In this document: positions 1-12,155 of the stretch, in pieces
Layout: each line of letters starts with the position of its first letter
How positions within the stretch are numbered: the stretch's first letter is position 1
DNA from: Calendula officinalis
Lineage: Eukaryota; Streptophyta; Magnoliopsida; Asterales; Asteraceae
DNA: 64,000 bases
Assembly: GCA_963853835.1 (NCBI GenBank)
Contig: OY970825.1
Location: 45,108,908-45,172,907, forward strand
Direction of reading: 5' to 3'
Notes under the pieces: generated by a model
Databases searched by the model: none
What the model was told of the DNA's origin: nothing
Seen by the model: the letters and a program-made list of their open reading frames with translations, nothing else
Made by a program: the position numbers and the translations under genes

Positions 1-2
1 AT

Positions 3-1316
3 GCTCAAAATCAAGCACTCATGGCCTTCACTGATTCTACTACTGAGGTACATTCTAAATCTTGCAATCCTGAATGTATTAAAGCATATAAAGAACTAGA
101 AAAACTAAATAAAGAAACTCTTGATGAGATGATCTTAAATAGAAACAGAAGAATATAATTTAATGGTTGCATTGCAGATTTAGAAAATCAAATTAAAATT
201 TATAAAATAACTGATCAAAAACTAAAAGATGAATTATTACAAGCAACTTATGATAAAGAACATGATGAGTTAAAATTAAAAGAAACTTTAACCAAATTAG
301 AAGAATGTCAGTTAGAATTAGAACAAAATAAATTAACCATTAAGAAATTTGAAAGAAGTTCTAAAATAATTGATGAATTAACCAGCAATCAAACCACTGA
401 AAAAGTTGTTCATGGTGTTGGATATCATGCAGTCCCACCTCCAACAAATTTTATTGCTCCACTCAAGTCTAGTTCAGAAAGAATTTTAGATGAATTAAAG
501 CTAGAAAGTCAAACTGAAACCAGTAATGATTCATCTGATGATGAACAAACCATTAAATCAACTGATACAAGCTTTCATACCACACAAAGTCAAACTGAAT
601 CCCCTAAATATAATTCAGAAAATATACCCACTATTTTAAGAAGGGGAAATCAAAGAAATTTAGATCAGTTAAAAGAACAAAGAAAGCCTGAAAGTGCTAA
701 AACAACAAAATTAACATGTTTGATCTGCAATAAAGTCAATCATCAAGCAAAGGATTGTCACTTCGATCCAATTAATTGCAAAGAATTTAAGGAATTTAAA
801 GAAAATAAAGAAAAATTAAAAGAATCCAAATTAAAACAAACTGAAAAGGTTCAACAAACAAAAAATTCACATGTTGAAGTCCCCAAATTTGGAAGATCTG
901 CACAAAGATTTATGCAAAATATCAGGCATGGAAGCCCAAAAAGAAATCATTATTTTGAAAATAATCGAAAGCCTAATCAATTTTCTAAATATTCAAGTTT
1001 TTCAAACATCAGTAATAACAATCAATGATTTACTACTTGTACTAAACGTAATTACAATGCTGTAAGATACAAATACTATAATACTACTGATCATCCTAAG
1101 AGATCATATTACCCAAATACTACTGGTCCATCAGTAGCAAAATATTCAAAGGCCAAAAATTATGGGTATAAACCAAAATCAGTAGTAACACCAAACAGTA
1201 GTAACAATCAACAACTAAAGACCAAACTTGCATCGAAAGCTCACACTATTCGAAAATTTTATTCTTCAAAGGATGAACCCAAGACAAAACAAGCTTGGGT
1301 TCCCAAAATTAACTAA
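3..1316 (+). pseudogene. Sirevirus gag (nucleocapsid polyprotein), partial and broken
   Basis: Gag forms the virus-like particle and packages the element RNA. The reading frame starting at base 3 is open from the window edge except for in-frame stops TAA at 156-158 and TGA at 1026-1028, and closes at TAA 1314-1316. The middle is a Lys/Glu/Leu-rich helical stretch of coiled-coil type (about 160-400). A CCHC zinc knuckle, C-x2-C-x4-H-x4-C, reads CLICNKVNHQAKDC at about 718-759. The C-terminus is Asn/Lys-rich and ends QAWVPKIN, a typical Sirevirus-style gag end. The first stop could be CAA to TAA and the second CGA to TGA, both C-to-T changes; this is inference. The N-terminus is missing. Confidence 0.82.
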
Positions 1317-1344
1317 TCCATTTATTTTCTTGTGCAGAGCATCC

Positions 1345-1640
1345 AGATCCCTGAAGAATGAAGAACATGGCATATTGATAGTGGATGCTCTAGGAACATG
1401 ACTGGAAATCTTCAAATTTTTAGAGATTTCAAGTCTTTTGAATGAGGATATGTTGCTTTTGGTGAAAATCCAATAGGTGGTAGGATTACAGGTAAATGTA
1501 CAGTATCAAATGGTAAGATTACTTTTGATGATGTATTTTATGTTGCTGAGCTTAAATATAATCTGGTTAGTGTCTCACAAGTATGTGATAAAAAGAACAA
1601 AATTCTTTTTACAGATATTTAGTGCATCATTCTTTCTCCT
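1345..1640 (+). pseudogene. copia aspartic protease domain, broken
   Basis: Retroelement proteases cut the Gag-Pol polyprotein. The catalytic motif is readable as WHIDSGCSRNMTG near 1363-1402, the usual copia D-S/T-G site in a Cys-Ser context. It is followed by a region reading GGRITGKCTVSNGKITFDD and by LVSVSQ, both typical of the copia protease fold. In-frame stops near 1444 (TGA after KSFE) and 1619 (TAG) disable it. The domain lies directly downstream of gag and upstream of the integrase remnant. Confidence 0.8.
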
Positions 1641-1694
1641 GACTTTATTTTAGATGAAAAATATGTTATTTTAAGAACCCCAAGGAGAAACAAT

Positions 1695-2640
1695 GTGTAT
1701 TGCCTGGATATAGGGGGAGAACTCATTTCATCAAATGAGATCAACTGTTTTATATCCAAGGCAAACAACAATGAATCAGAACTCTGGCATAGAAGGATGT
1801 GTCACACAAATTTTAAAAATATGAATAATTTAATCAAAAAGAATCTGGTAATTGGCTTACCTAAAAAAGAATTCATGTGTGATCATATTGTGTTGCATGC
1901 CTGAAAGGTAAACAACACAAGACTTCTCATAAGTCCAAAGCAATAAATTCTATTTCTGACACTTTACAGCTCTTACATATGGACTTATTTGGTCCTACAA
2001 ATGTAATGAGTATTGGAAAGAAACAATACTGTCTTGTTATTACTGATGATTTTTCAGGTATACTTGGGTTTTCTTTCTCAGGACCAAAGATGAAACAAGT
2101 GAAATCATAAAGAATCTGATAGTCAAACTGGAAAACACAAGAGATCTCAAAGTGAAAGCCATTAAATGTGATAATGGCACAGAATTTAAAAATGCTAACT
2201 TAATCTCTTTTTGTGATCTTAAAGGCACTGACAGACAATACAGCTCACCTAAAACTCCACCACAAAATGGTGTAGCTGAAAGGAGAAATAGAACAATCAT
2301 TGAAGTAGCCAGATCCATGCTTGCAGACTCAAAATTACCAATTACATATTGGGCTGAAGCTATTAATACTACTTGTTATGTTCAAAACAGAGTATTAATA
2401 GTTAAGCCAGATTTTATTACACCATATGAACTTTTTAACAAAAGAAAACCTTCAATAAGTTTCTTAAAATCATTTGGTTGTCCATGTATAATTTAATTAC
2501 AAGAGAACAAATTGGTAAGTTTGACTGCAAATCAGATGATGGAATTTTTGTAGGATACTCCACTCAAAGCAAAGCATACGGAGTATTCAACAAAAGGCTG
2601 AGGATCATTGAGAAAGTGTGGATGTATCCTTTACTGAAAA
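1695..2640 (+). pseudogene. copia integrase (GAG-pre-integrase plus rve core), frameshifted
   Basis: Integrase inserts the cDNA into the host genome. The zinc-binding HHCC region starts at ELWHRRMCHTNF (about 1777-1815). Its second Cys pair at about 1876-1900 is disrupted by an indel that shifts frame. The DD35E catalytic residues are readable across frames: D in LLHMDLFGP (about 1985), D in IKCDNGTEFKN (about 2170) and E in NGVAERRNRT (about 2278). A second one-base shift occurs near 2059 (FSG to YTW), and another near 2494 in FGCPCII, after which the usual GKFD...GYS segment continues in a new frame to about 2630. At least three frameshifts make it inactive. Confidence 0.85.
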
Positions 2641-2784
2641 CTTGATGAATGAACAAGGAAATGGTCCAGATTGGTTATTCAATATTGATAATCTAACCAA
2701 GTCTCTTGATTTTAGTTATGACTGTAATGTAGGTGAAACAAACAATCAAAATCCACAAGGCCATTCAATGGCAGTCAAGATACA

Positions 2785-4074
2785 ATGAAGTATATCCTTG
2801 TTAATACTGATCCCACAGTTAATACTGAGGACGGTAGTAACTCTGGTAACCCTAGCAATCTTGATACTAGTAATAATTCGAACTCACAAGATACTACTGA
2901 TCCCAGTAGTAAAACAGAAACTCAAAATGATGAAAGTGAACCAAACAATACTGATGTCAGTAATAACAATGAACCACATGATTTGAATGAAAATCATCTT
3001 ACTACTGATACTAGTATCAATGAAGAAACTCAAGATGATCCAGAAAATCAAGAAGAAACCTGGACAGATGCACAAGTTCCTGAATCCAATGAATCAAACC
3101 TTGACAATCAAATTATTGTTGATAAAGTTTCCAACTCTAGAACTGAAAAGAATCATCCCTTAGACTTAGTTCTAAGTGATGTGAACTCAAATATGCAGAC
3201 TAGAAGCAAATTTAACCCAACTTTATATTCAAATACTTGCAATATAAGTCTAATATCTAATGAATGTTTATTTGCTTGTTTTCTATCACAGGAGGAACCT
3301 AAAAAGATTCAACAAGCCATGAAGGATTCAAATTGGATTGAAGCAATGCAAGAAGAACTTCTCCATTTCAAATTACAAGCTGTTTGGACACTTGTACCTC
3401 TTCTAAAAGGAAAAAGACCCATTGGAACACGATGGATATTCAGAAACAAGAAAGATGAAAGAGGTATAGTGATAAAAAACAAAGCCAGACTTGTAGCCCA
3501 AGGATATACTCAAGAAGAAGGAATAAACTATGATGAGGTATATGCTCCTGTTGCAAGAATTGAAGCAATAAGGATCTTTCTAGCATATGCTTCATCCAAG
3601 AAATTCAAAGCCTATCTAATGGATGTTAAAAGTGCATTCCTATATGGGAAGATTGAAGAAGAAGTATATGTTCGTCAACCTCCAGGATTTGAAGATCCTG
3701 AACATGATGATTATGTGTACAAATTAGACAAAGCTTTATATGGCCTACATCAGGCACTAAGATCTTGGTATGATACATTATCATCATACTTATTGAAGAA
3801 TAATTTCAAAAGAGGTGAAATTGACAAAACTCTGTTTATAAGAAAAGTCAAAGATGATATACTACTGGTCCAGATATATGTAGATGATATCATCTTTGGA
3901 TCAACAAATGATCAACTGTGCAAAGAGTTTAAAGAGCTGATGCAGATCAAATTCAAGATGAGCTCAATGGTTCCAATGAATTTCTTCCTTGGACTCAAAA
4001 TCAGTCAAAGAGCAGATGGTATTTTGATTAATCAATCAAAATATGTAAAGACATCTTGGAGAATATTGCAATGA
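2785..4074 (+). pseudogene. copia reverse transcriptase with Asp/Asn-rich linker
   Basis: Reverse transcriptase copies element RNA into cDNA. The first ~170 residues are a low-complexity Asn/Asp/Ser/Thr linker between integrase and RT. The RT core begins near WIEAMQEELL (about 3340) and contains TRWIFRNKKDERG, NKARLVAQGYTQEEG, DVKSAFLYG and the catalytic YVDDIIFGST (about 3880-3910). One change is visible: KALYGLHQALRSWY, where copia families usually have KALYGLKQAPRAWY. The frame is lost near 4050-4060, where KYVK should continue into the next block but instead ends at a stop. The following RNase H is in a different frame. Confidence 0.9.
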
Positions 4075-4820
4075 AAGACTGTAAAAGTGCAAGCACACCA
4101 ATGGAAACACATAAACACCTACATCCTGATGTTGAGGGGGAGGATGTAGATGAACACCTATACATATCAATGATAAGGTCTTTAATGTACTTAACTGCAT
4201 CAAGACCTGATATTATGTATAGTGTTTGTGTGTGTGCCAGGTATCAAGCAAAACCAAAGGAGCTTCACTTGCAGGCAGTCAAAAGAATCATCAGATACTT
4301 GAAGGGAAAACCTTCACTTGGTCTTTGGTATCCACATGATTCACCATTTGAACTTGTAGCCTACACTGATAGTGACTATGGTGGTGAATGTCAAGAGAGA
4401 AAATCTACTACTGGTGGATGTCAATTCTTTGGATCAAGTTTAGTGTCATGGAAATGCAAGAAACAAACAAATGTATCAACATCAACTGCTGAAGCGGAGT
4501 ATGTAGCTGCATCTGCTTGTTGTGCTCAAGTACTGTGGATTCAAAATCAACTCCTAGACTTTGGTATATCTATTCTTAAAACTCCTATTTTTATTGATAA
4601 TCAAAGTGCTATTAGTATTGTGAATAATCCTGTAAAACACTCAAAAACCAAACATATTGAAATAAGATTTCATTTTATAAGGGATTGTAATGAAAAGAAA
4701 TTAATTAAAGTAGAGAAAATTCATACTGATAATCAACTAGCAGATCTTTTTACAAAAGCATTTGATGTAGGAAGGTTCAGCTTTTTGGTTAGCAGTATTG
4801 GAATGATTTTAATAAATTAA
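4056..4820 (+). pseudogene. copia RNase H domain
   Basis: RNase H removes the RNA strand during cDNA synthesis. This segment completes the RT connection (DCKSASTPMETHKHL, RSLMYLTASRPDI) and the RNase H domain. The acidic catalytic positions are present: D in AYTDSDYGG (about 4365), E in STAEAEYVAAS (about 4488-4510) and D in FIDNQSAI (about 4590). HTDNQLADLFTKAF near 4723-4760 is the standard copia C-terminal motif. It is offset by one reading frame from the RT block, which shows a single frameshift in an otherwise well-kept domain. It ends at a TAA at 4818-4820, followed by spacer. Confidence 0.9.
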
Positions 4821-5259
4821 TTTCATTATTAAGATCATATGTAAAGTTTTTGTATAATATTTCTATCTAAAAGTGTTTGTTTTATTACTGGTTATTCATT
4901 ATTACTGACTATGGGTTGTATTCACAAAATACTACTGATAGGGTTTCTCTGAGAATTAGGTTAAGTGTGAATCAAGAGTTACTACTGACGATTTACTACT
5001 GATTCTTAGTTTTACTACTGATCGACGGTTATATGTGAAGTTCACTGTTTTACCATACTAACCTCATGAAAATAGCCGTTAAGCTATGATTCGTAGGACA
5101 TTTCGGTCATTTTGCAGGTTAATTCGAAAAATATAAATAGCTGAATGCGATTAGTTTAGTATTATCCAAACCTTGATCCGATAAACCCTACGATAAACCC
5201 TAATATGTGCAATTTCGGTTAAAACCCTGAACCAATAACAAAGCCAATTATTCACGAAC
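4821..5259 (+). other. Sirevirus spacer between pol and the third ORF
   Basis: No ORF is supported here. The stretch holds repeated TACTACTGA-type motifs at about 4930-5020 (four close copies) and AT-rich leader-like sequence before the third ORF. A subgenomic promoter or splice acceptor for ORF3 could lie here but none can be assigned by eye. Confidence 0.5.
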
Positions 5260-8200
5260 TTGATAGTAACAAATTCTCAAGATCAGTCTCTACGAAATCT
5301 CAAATCTCAAAACATCAAAATGGCAATGAAGAAACCTCTGGCCATTCGAATAGATCTTCTATACTCTGAATTTCACAATATGCTAGCATTCCTAAGGAAT
5401 TCTGATGGAACAAGAAGCTTTAGGCCTATCGTAATGTTCTTGAAAAACTCTCCCATACGATTTGCTTTAACAGTACAACCAAAACTTTGTGTACAACATA
5501 TTGTTCAATTTTGGGAGAAGGCAGAAAGAATAGAAGAACAGGGCATAATCAAAATCAAATCTGAAATAGATGGGAAGACTATTACAATCTCAGAACAAAC
5601 CACCAGAAACCATCTTCAACTCAATGATGAGTCAGGTATATCTCTTTTATCTAAAGAAGTTTTGATAGAAAATGTTTTAAAAATAGGGTATGAAGGAAGA
5701 ACAGATATTCAAACATTTCAAAAAGGTCTTCTCTCTCCCCAATGGAAGTATTTGGTTCATACAATTCAACATTGTATGTCACCAAAGAAAAGTACTTGGA
5801 ATGAGTTCAACAGATTTATAGCATCTGCTGTTGTCTGTTTGTGCACAGATCAAGTATTTAATTTTTCTAAAATGATTTTTGAAGGAATGCTTGCAAACTT
5901 GTCTGTTTCAAAATTTTTAATGTATCCAAGATTCCTTGAACATATTTTTGATTATGAGATCCCAGATCTTGTAAAAACCAAAAACATTTTTCCCATTCCA
6001 GAATTAAATAAAAAGGTTTATTCAAACATGACCAAAAAGTTCAAATTTTCTGGAAAGGTAACTCCATTGTTTCTAAACATGATCTATGATCAACCCCCTA
6101 CTGGAGAAGGTTCAAGCCACCCAAATGAACCCCAACCCACTCCATCACCAAAAACAGCCCAAACACAATCCTATGAGTCCACTCAATCAACCTCACCTCA
6201 AAATGTCCTGAATGCGTCCCGGGAACATGTTATTAAACCTCAGAGTGCTACTCTTCACTCTGAGGTAGACCAACCAATAGCCAAAATTATTTCCACAATA
6301 TATAAAAGGAAAAGATTTTCCAAAAAGGACACCAGGGAACCCATTGAGTCAACTCCCAGGCTCGAAGAGTTGTCCTCCAAGGAGGAGAGAGGACATGAGG
6401 AAATGGCTCCTACTACTGATGCACCAAAGGTTGGTGCACAGGACAGTAGGAACATCATTAGGAACATCACCTCGGCAACTTTGAGTGATGACTCATCATT
6501 TGAGGCAACTCTCAAAGGACCCCGGTGCCAAGAAACCAAAAGGGGAGGTACTTCTGCTTCTTCTAGGAAGAAGAGGGTATCTAAACAACCCAATGAACCA
6601 CCAAGCAGTGATGAGGGTAGAATGAAAATTCCTGAATTGATGGATATGATGGAAAACCTTAAAGCCAATGTACCAAACAAGCTCGATGATCTACCGAGAT
6701 GGAGTGAGGGCAGCATGGAACCAACCAAATTGACGGATAGGAAGGAAAACCTTGAAACCACTGTACAACATTACATGAATCTCATAAACAGTCAAGGGAG
6801 AACCATGAGCTATATGAAGCATTACATTAATGTAATGAAAATAAGACAGAAGAGATTCGATTACAAGCTTCAAAGACAATCCAATCTTATCAGAAATTTG
6901 AAGAAGAAGATTGTTGATAGTGAGGCTCAACAGGTTGAGTTAACTAAGGGGGAGAAGGATCATATACAAGAAATGATTGATAACTCAATTTCAGAAGCAA
7001 CAGCCTCCCTCTTAAATTTGAAAGAAGCTCATGGTGAAACAGGTCAGTTTAATGATGAAGACCTGAACAGAGGAGTTAGAAGCATGGATGAGGATGTGTT
7101 TGTGTCTGCAATTCAATCCCCAGCAGTAGCAGAACAAACATTATCTCATACTACTGATGCTATGGGTGCTACTGATCCCATAAATACTACTGAGATGGTA
7201 GAACAAACTGAAGAAATTCATACTACTGATCCTATGGAAGAAGATGTACAAGAGGCAACATCAGTAGTAAATGCCACAATTACAGATCAAATACCATCTC
7301 CAGTTACTACTGATACTAACACTACTGATGATATAACAGTAGTAGACACTCAAGAAGAAACATCAGTAGTAAACTCTTCAAATTTACAAATGGTTATTTA
7401 CAGACCTTTCAACTTGGAGTCTCTAATACTAGTAGTAACTACCTTGGTTACTACTGAGTCTGAAGAATTACCAGATCTTATTGAACCAGCAGTAGTCATC
7501 CCAAGACTTCCAACACCAGAACTACAACCACTTATAATCCCAGATATTGATGATGATGTGAACTAGGATGAGGTTGATGAATGTGCTTTACCTTCTCACC
7601 CCAAGATATTACCAGAGAATAAAGTACATACATTTTCTCCTTCAATAAAGTTTGTACCAGTGATTGATATGAAGTACACTCCAATTCCAAAATGTGTGGG
7701 AAAAGGAAAAGAAAATTTTGATGATGATTATCCACACAGAGCTTTAGGTCATTATATGGTAAATAAAATTAATATGGTTAGACCTTTAAAACAAGATATG
7801 TGGAAGGTGAAAAGAATGAGATATCAAAGGAAGTGTGCTAAGACTCAAGCTCTTGAAGATAAAAGAAAAGTTGAAGAAGAAAGACTAAAAAATGCAGCAA
7901 TTTAAGAGATTAAAGAATTTTTGGTAGAAGATCAACAAGCAGAATTTGATAAACAAAAGAAAATAGAAGAAGAACATTTGAACTGTCTTGAAGATCTAGT
8001 AGCAGAGTGCAAAAGACAAAATGTTGAACTACCAGAAGAAATACTTGAGCAGAAAACTAAAATGGTAGAATACTTGAAAACAAAAGGTCACAGTGCAAAG
8101 TCATTTGGAAGAATGAAGATGCTGAATATTGTTGATAAGTAATGCACTGCAAGAAAGAAAGAATTGGCAGAACCTGAAGAAGAAGAAGTTAAGGTCACAG

Positions 8201-8929
8201 AGTTGATAGAAAATTGATCCTAAACTGGTGATTACCAGAAAACCAATAACTGGTGAATCCTCAAATCCTTCTGTCAATAAAATAAAATTAATAGATGCTG
8301 AAGAAGAGGCAAGGAAGAAATCAAAACAAGATCTCCCAATACTTGATCTTCCTCAAGCTCCTCTACAAAATAATCCAATTATTAACTGGAGAGTTGTGAA
8401 CAATGTTATTGAACTGATCAGAGAAGACAAAACAACTCAAAGATTTAGTGCTTGGAAGCCAATGGTTATGTCACTATCCAGAAGTGATATAATCAAAGTG
8501 TTAATCATTGGTAAACCAAGAATGTCTAAGAAGAAATGGAGAAACTCAGGTGCTGGATATCTAACTGAAATGATTGATGCTGCATTTTATCCAGATGATT
8601 ATCCTGAGAAGTTTGAAAGCAAAGAAGCTGTATATGCTTGGAATGTTCTCCCAACAGTTAATATGTACTTATTTGAAAGAGCTAGTAAAAGATGTGAACT
8701 GTTTCTGTTTGAAAAAGAGTACAATCGTTCTGAAGAAACAATGTATCAAGCTATTTGTTGTTCCTTCATCAGACCTCATGATGCTGTTATGTTCTCAGAA
8801 AAATACTACTATTTCATTAAGAAGAACAGCAAGTATATAATTGAACAAAGAAGATTGAAAAATCAGCAAGTAAAAGAAGGAGATGAGAGGAGAGCTAAAC
8901 TCTTAGAAGAAAAGAAGAGAAAAGAGTGA
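5260..8929 (+). pseudogene. Sirevirus third ORF (env-like position), broken
   Basis: Sireviruses often carry an extra ORF between RNase H and the 3' LTR, sometimes called env-like; its function is unproven. The first part is open for 768 codons from 5260 (an in-frame Met at 5320, MAMKKP, is an alternative start) to TAG 7564-7566. The same frame reopens at 7567-7905 (TAA) and 7906-8142 (TAA). A frameshift near 8215 leads to a last open block ending at TGA 8927-8929. The original protein was about 1200 residues. The N-terminal ~270 residues look globular, the middle is Pro/Ser/Thr-rich, and residues around 460-600 and the C-terminal third are Lys/Glu-rich and probably coiled coil. I see no convincing signal peptide or transmembrane segment, so an envelope role is not supported by sequence. 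Confidence 0.75.
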
Positions 8930-8973
8930 GAGGAGAAGAAAAAATAAACTTGATTAATTAAAATTGAATTGGC

Positions 8974-8989
8974 AAGTTTAGGGGGAGAT
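8974..8989 (+). promoter_or_regulatory. polypurine tract before 3' LTR
   Basis: The purine run AGTTTAGGGGGAGATT lies immediately upstream of the putative LTR start TGTTGGGAT. Its position and sequence fit the primer site for plus-strand DNA synthesis. Confidence 0.7.
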
Positions 8990-9363
8990 TGTTGGGATAT
9001 AAGTGATACTACTGACACTGCGGTTGGTACTGAAGAAGACTTAATACTGATGGGGCAGAATCACAAGAAACACTACTGATCTTGGACTTACTACTGATGT
9101 CGATATATGAAGCTGATCTTGTCCGAGATTCTAGCAAATTTAGTTTAGAAAGTTTATCTTTTGTAATTCGAATTGTAATCTAGTCCTAGAATAACTAGGG
9201 TATAATGTTAGGCTTCAAAGATTATTATATATAGTTCCTTATGAATTGTAAACATACGTGTATTATTTGATTAATATTAATACATTGAAGCTTTTTGTGA
9301 TAAACTGTGTTCTTGTTTATTCTTATTCGATTTTCAGTTTACATTGTTCTTATTCAATCAACA
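8990..9363 (+). repeat. 3' LTR of the Sirevirus-type element
   Basis: The LTR begins TGTTGGGATATAAG directly after the polypurine tract and is proposed to end at ATCAACA, giving a TGTTG...CAACA terminal inverted pair and about 374 bp. A TATA-like box (TTATATATAG) is at about 9224-9233. Three or more TACTACTGA motifs sit in the U3 part (about 9006-9095). The 3' boundary is inferred because the matching 5' LTR is outside the window; a longer LTR cannot be excluded. Confidence 0.6.
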
Positions 9364-11734
9364 TAGTGTTAATCCGCTGTAACTTCTATTGTTGAGTAGA
9401 TCTGTGATTCAATAACTTATTGAGTTATTCGGTCCTGACAGCAAGCCTGTAAACCACAGTGTTGGTGGGTGGCTTATTGATTGAATTTGATCTCCACGAG
9501 GGTAAAATTCCCAGGAGGTCGTAAAAAAAGTATCCCTTTGTGGCCACAGAGGTTCACACGCGCCGACTCCCGGCTACCCGAAAAACGGATGGAAATCAGT
9601 CATCTCGCAAAGCGAGTAGGAATCTCAGATTAAGAAAAAAAAGAAAGTAAAACAAGCCTGTAAAGAAGTTCCTTATAACTTGTTCATTAATTCTGAAATC
9701 TGATTTTAAGTCTATTGTCTAAGCTTAGACCAGTGGCGATTATGCCCTCTTGAATAGTTTATAAAGGGTATCCTGCCTTTGGATATATATAGAAATATAG
9801 AATAGATGTCTATTTGATGTAAAGTTCCTCCATAATATGCTACATTATGCATAGTTAATTAAGCAAATGATGGTGTTAAGAATCATCTTTTTAATAAAGT
9901 GTGCTTTATCCGCGACTTGCAAAACGACGATATACATAGGGTTTTGACGTACCTGTTACTTAAAGGCTTTAAGTCTCATCATGGTGAACGTAGGTAACAA
10001 AGATAGATTCGAAAGCAGGTAAGTAAAAAGAAATGACGAATAACAGTATTAAAAACTTGTTACCATACAAAGAAACGTAAATATGATCGACCAAAAACTT
10101 GTAATTGCACCGTAATGTCGTACTTGTTTGTGAATTGTCCAAAGTCGATATATATCTTATTTTATTCCAATGTAGTTATACATTTTAGCATCTTTGTTGT
10201 TAAGTTTACAAAAAGATAAATAAATACGAGTGTTAAAAAACCCATTGTTCCTTAAAAAAATAAAAAATAGAGTAAATTACAGAATTTGTTCATGTTTAAA
10301 TTCTGTTTTTTTCACAGATTTTAATCCCTTTTCGATTTTCCTTTTTTGTCATTCTGTCCAATTTTGTTTATTTTTCATTGTTAAACCCCATTATGTTTGG
10401 GTACTTCTGTTTTCTGTTTTTTAACCCATTTTCCATACAAATATTGTCCATGTAGTTTTTAACTTTTTATCTTTTCACATTCTATCCTTCAAATTTTTTA
10501 AATTTTTTTTCCTTGAGTTTTGAAAGGGGTTAGTTTAATCTTCATGCAACTAAAAATGAGACATATGGAATGACGCATTTCGACCCACCAAATCTATTAG
10601 CAAGCAGCCTTTGAGCAACTATTTGAAAATCCGATATATCTAGAAAAAGTGAAAAATTACCCATACAACTTGTCACAAATAGAAATTTCTTGAGTAACTC
10701 TTACTAATACATTAAGTTCAATGTACCCAAATCACCCATACAACTTGACCCTCTTGTAGTTATACTATCTTGACACAAAATAAGAAACAAATTAACTTTC
10801 TTCTAATAAAATTTTAAATATAAAATAACATCCAAATTAAATATATGTATATCAAACAAAAATTATAATATCAAATCATGTAAACAGTTTTTCAATTTCA
10901 AAAATTTATATCGTTTATAAATATAATTTATGTCGTTTATAAAATAAAATGAAGTGTCTGTTATTTCGCATGAATGCTAATTATTTATAGAACAAGTAGT
11001 TAGTCGTCTTCTTTTAAGAACATGTCAATAGATAATAAACATAATCTATAATCTAAAGTAATCACAATTAATTTGCATTTTTCAATTGTCGGGCTTTACA
11101 TTTTATTGAAAACAAATTTTTCAAGTGAAAAAATGGAGAAATAATAATTTGTGTCCAAAAGCAGGCAGCTTTAGTCAAAGCGAGTGTTTTTAATTTACAC
11201 ATACATCACAACTATTCAACATAACACATTTAGTTGATGATATCCTTTAGTTTTTTTTTCTGGATATCCACCACTAATTTAACATGTCAATTCATCAATG
11301 GTAAGGTGCTCAAAAGTTTCAACATGGTGTGTGAAAGGTGTAATCGGCTCACGTTTCACAAAAAATCAAAGGTTGTGAATTGGTAATTTATGAAACCACA
11401 ACTAGCCACTTAATCAATTCTATGGGAATTACATTTACGTTTAAATTTTCAGGATTGTACTAATAACAACTAAGTGTTACCGTCAAAAGAAATATTGCTA
11501 AAAATAAAAATATGAGATTTGTACAAAATGTACATAAACTTTCCTTAATATTGGTAAAACAAAGAAATTATAACTATCATAAATATATTGCATTGAGTAA
11601 ACAAAAATATTTTTTGTTAATTAACATTTTAACGAGTTGTTATTAACGTGCAAAATCCCAATCTTGATTATGGTTCTTTGAAAACGTCTAATAATAAAAG
11701 AACAATTAAAAAGAATATGTTTAATTTGCATTAG
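9364..11734. other. AT-rich intergenic DNA, no gene seen
   Basis: No ORF with recognisable protein character was found on either strand. The stretch 9480-9620 is less AT-rich than its surroundings and may be a remnant of another element, but I could not identify it. The rest is poly-A/T-rich sequence without clear repeats. Confidence 0.5.
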
Positions 11735-12145
11735 TCAAGAATTCCAATCCTATAGCCTAGGAGGTATTTATTTATTGTTTACTCACTTAATACTTGCATT
11801 ATGATGCTTCTTAACCATATTAGAGACACAATTTTGGAAAGTGAATATAAACCCATTTCTTAAATGACCAAATATGTATAAAAAAATTTCCAAATTAATT
11901 AGGTTAAGAATATAACCTAAAAGTAGCATAAACTTGTTGTCTATTATCTTCAACCAAACACCACAACTTAATATGCATTAGTCAAAGGAATTCCAAACCT
12001 ATAGCCTAAAAGTGGCATAAACTGATTAATATATTGTTTACTCACTTGATTGTGCTTCTAACCTTTTCAAGTTTGTCATTTACTTGCATTTTGATGCTTC
12101 TTTAACCATATTAGACATGCAATTTTTGGAAAGAGAATATGGCAA
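11735..12145 (+). repeat. diverged tandem duplication (~245 bp offset)
   Basis: Phrases recur in the same order: GAATTCCAA.CCTATAGCCTA at 11738 and again near 11989, TATTGTTTACTCACTT at 11773 and 12032, then TTACTTGCATT-TGATGCTTCTT, AACCATATTAGA and TTTTGGAAAG.GAATAT in both. The second copy has extra bases in the middle and runs up to the CACTA insertion site. Function unknown. Confidence 0.7.
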
Positions 12146-12155
12146 ATGGTGGGAA

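Larger units (their letters stand above)
1..9363 (+). mobile_element. Ty1/copia LTR retrotransposon, Sirevirus-type, 5' end outside window
   Basis: The order gag, protease, integrase, reverse transcriptase, RNase H is that of Ty1/copia elements. A further long ORF between RNase H and the 3' LTR, together with a coiled-coil-rich gag, is the known signature of the Sirevirus (SIRE/Maximus) lineage. The 5' LTR, primer binding site and gag start lie upstream of the window. All coding parts carry stops or frameshifts, so this copy is defective. A short motif, ACTACTGA(T), recurs in gag, the pol linker, the spacer, ORF3 and the LTR. Lineage assignment is from domain order and remembered family features, not a database search. 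Confidence 0.88.

Noticed and set aside
6255..6930. Minus-strand ORFs of 168 and 79 codons
   Set aside because: Antisense shadows of the Sirevirus third ORF.
5260..7566. Calling the third ORF a viral envelope gene
   Set aside because: No clear signal peptide, transmembrane anchor or fusion motif is visible; only its position resembles env.
9480..9620. Ribosomal or tRNA-like sequence because of balanced composition
   Set aside because: No tRNA arms or conserved rRNA segment could be recognised.
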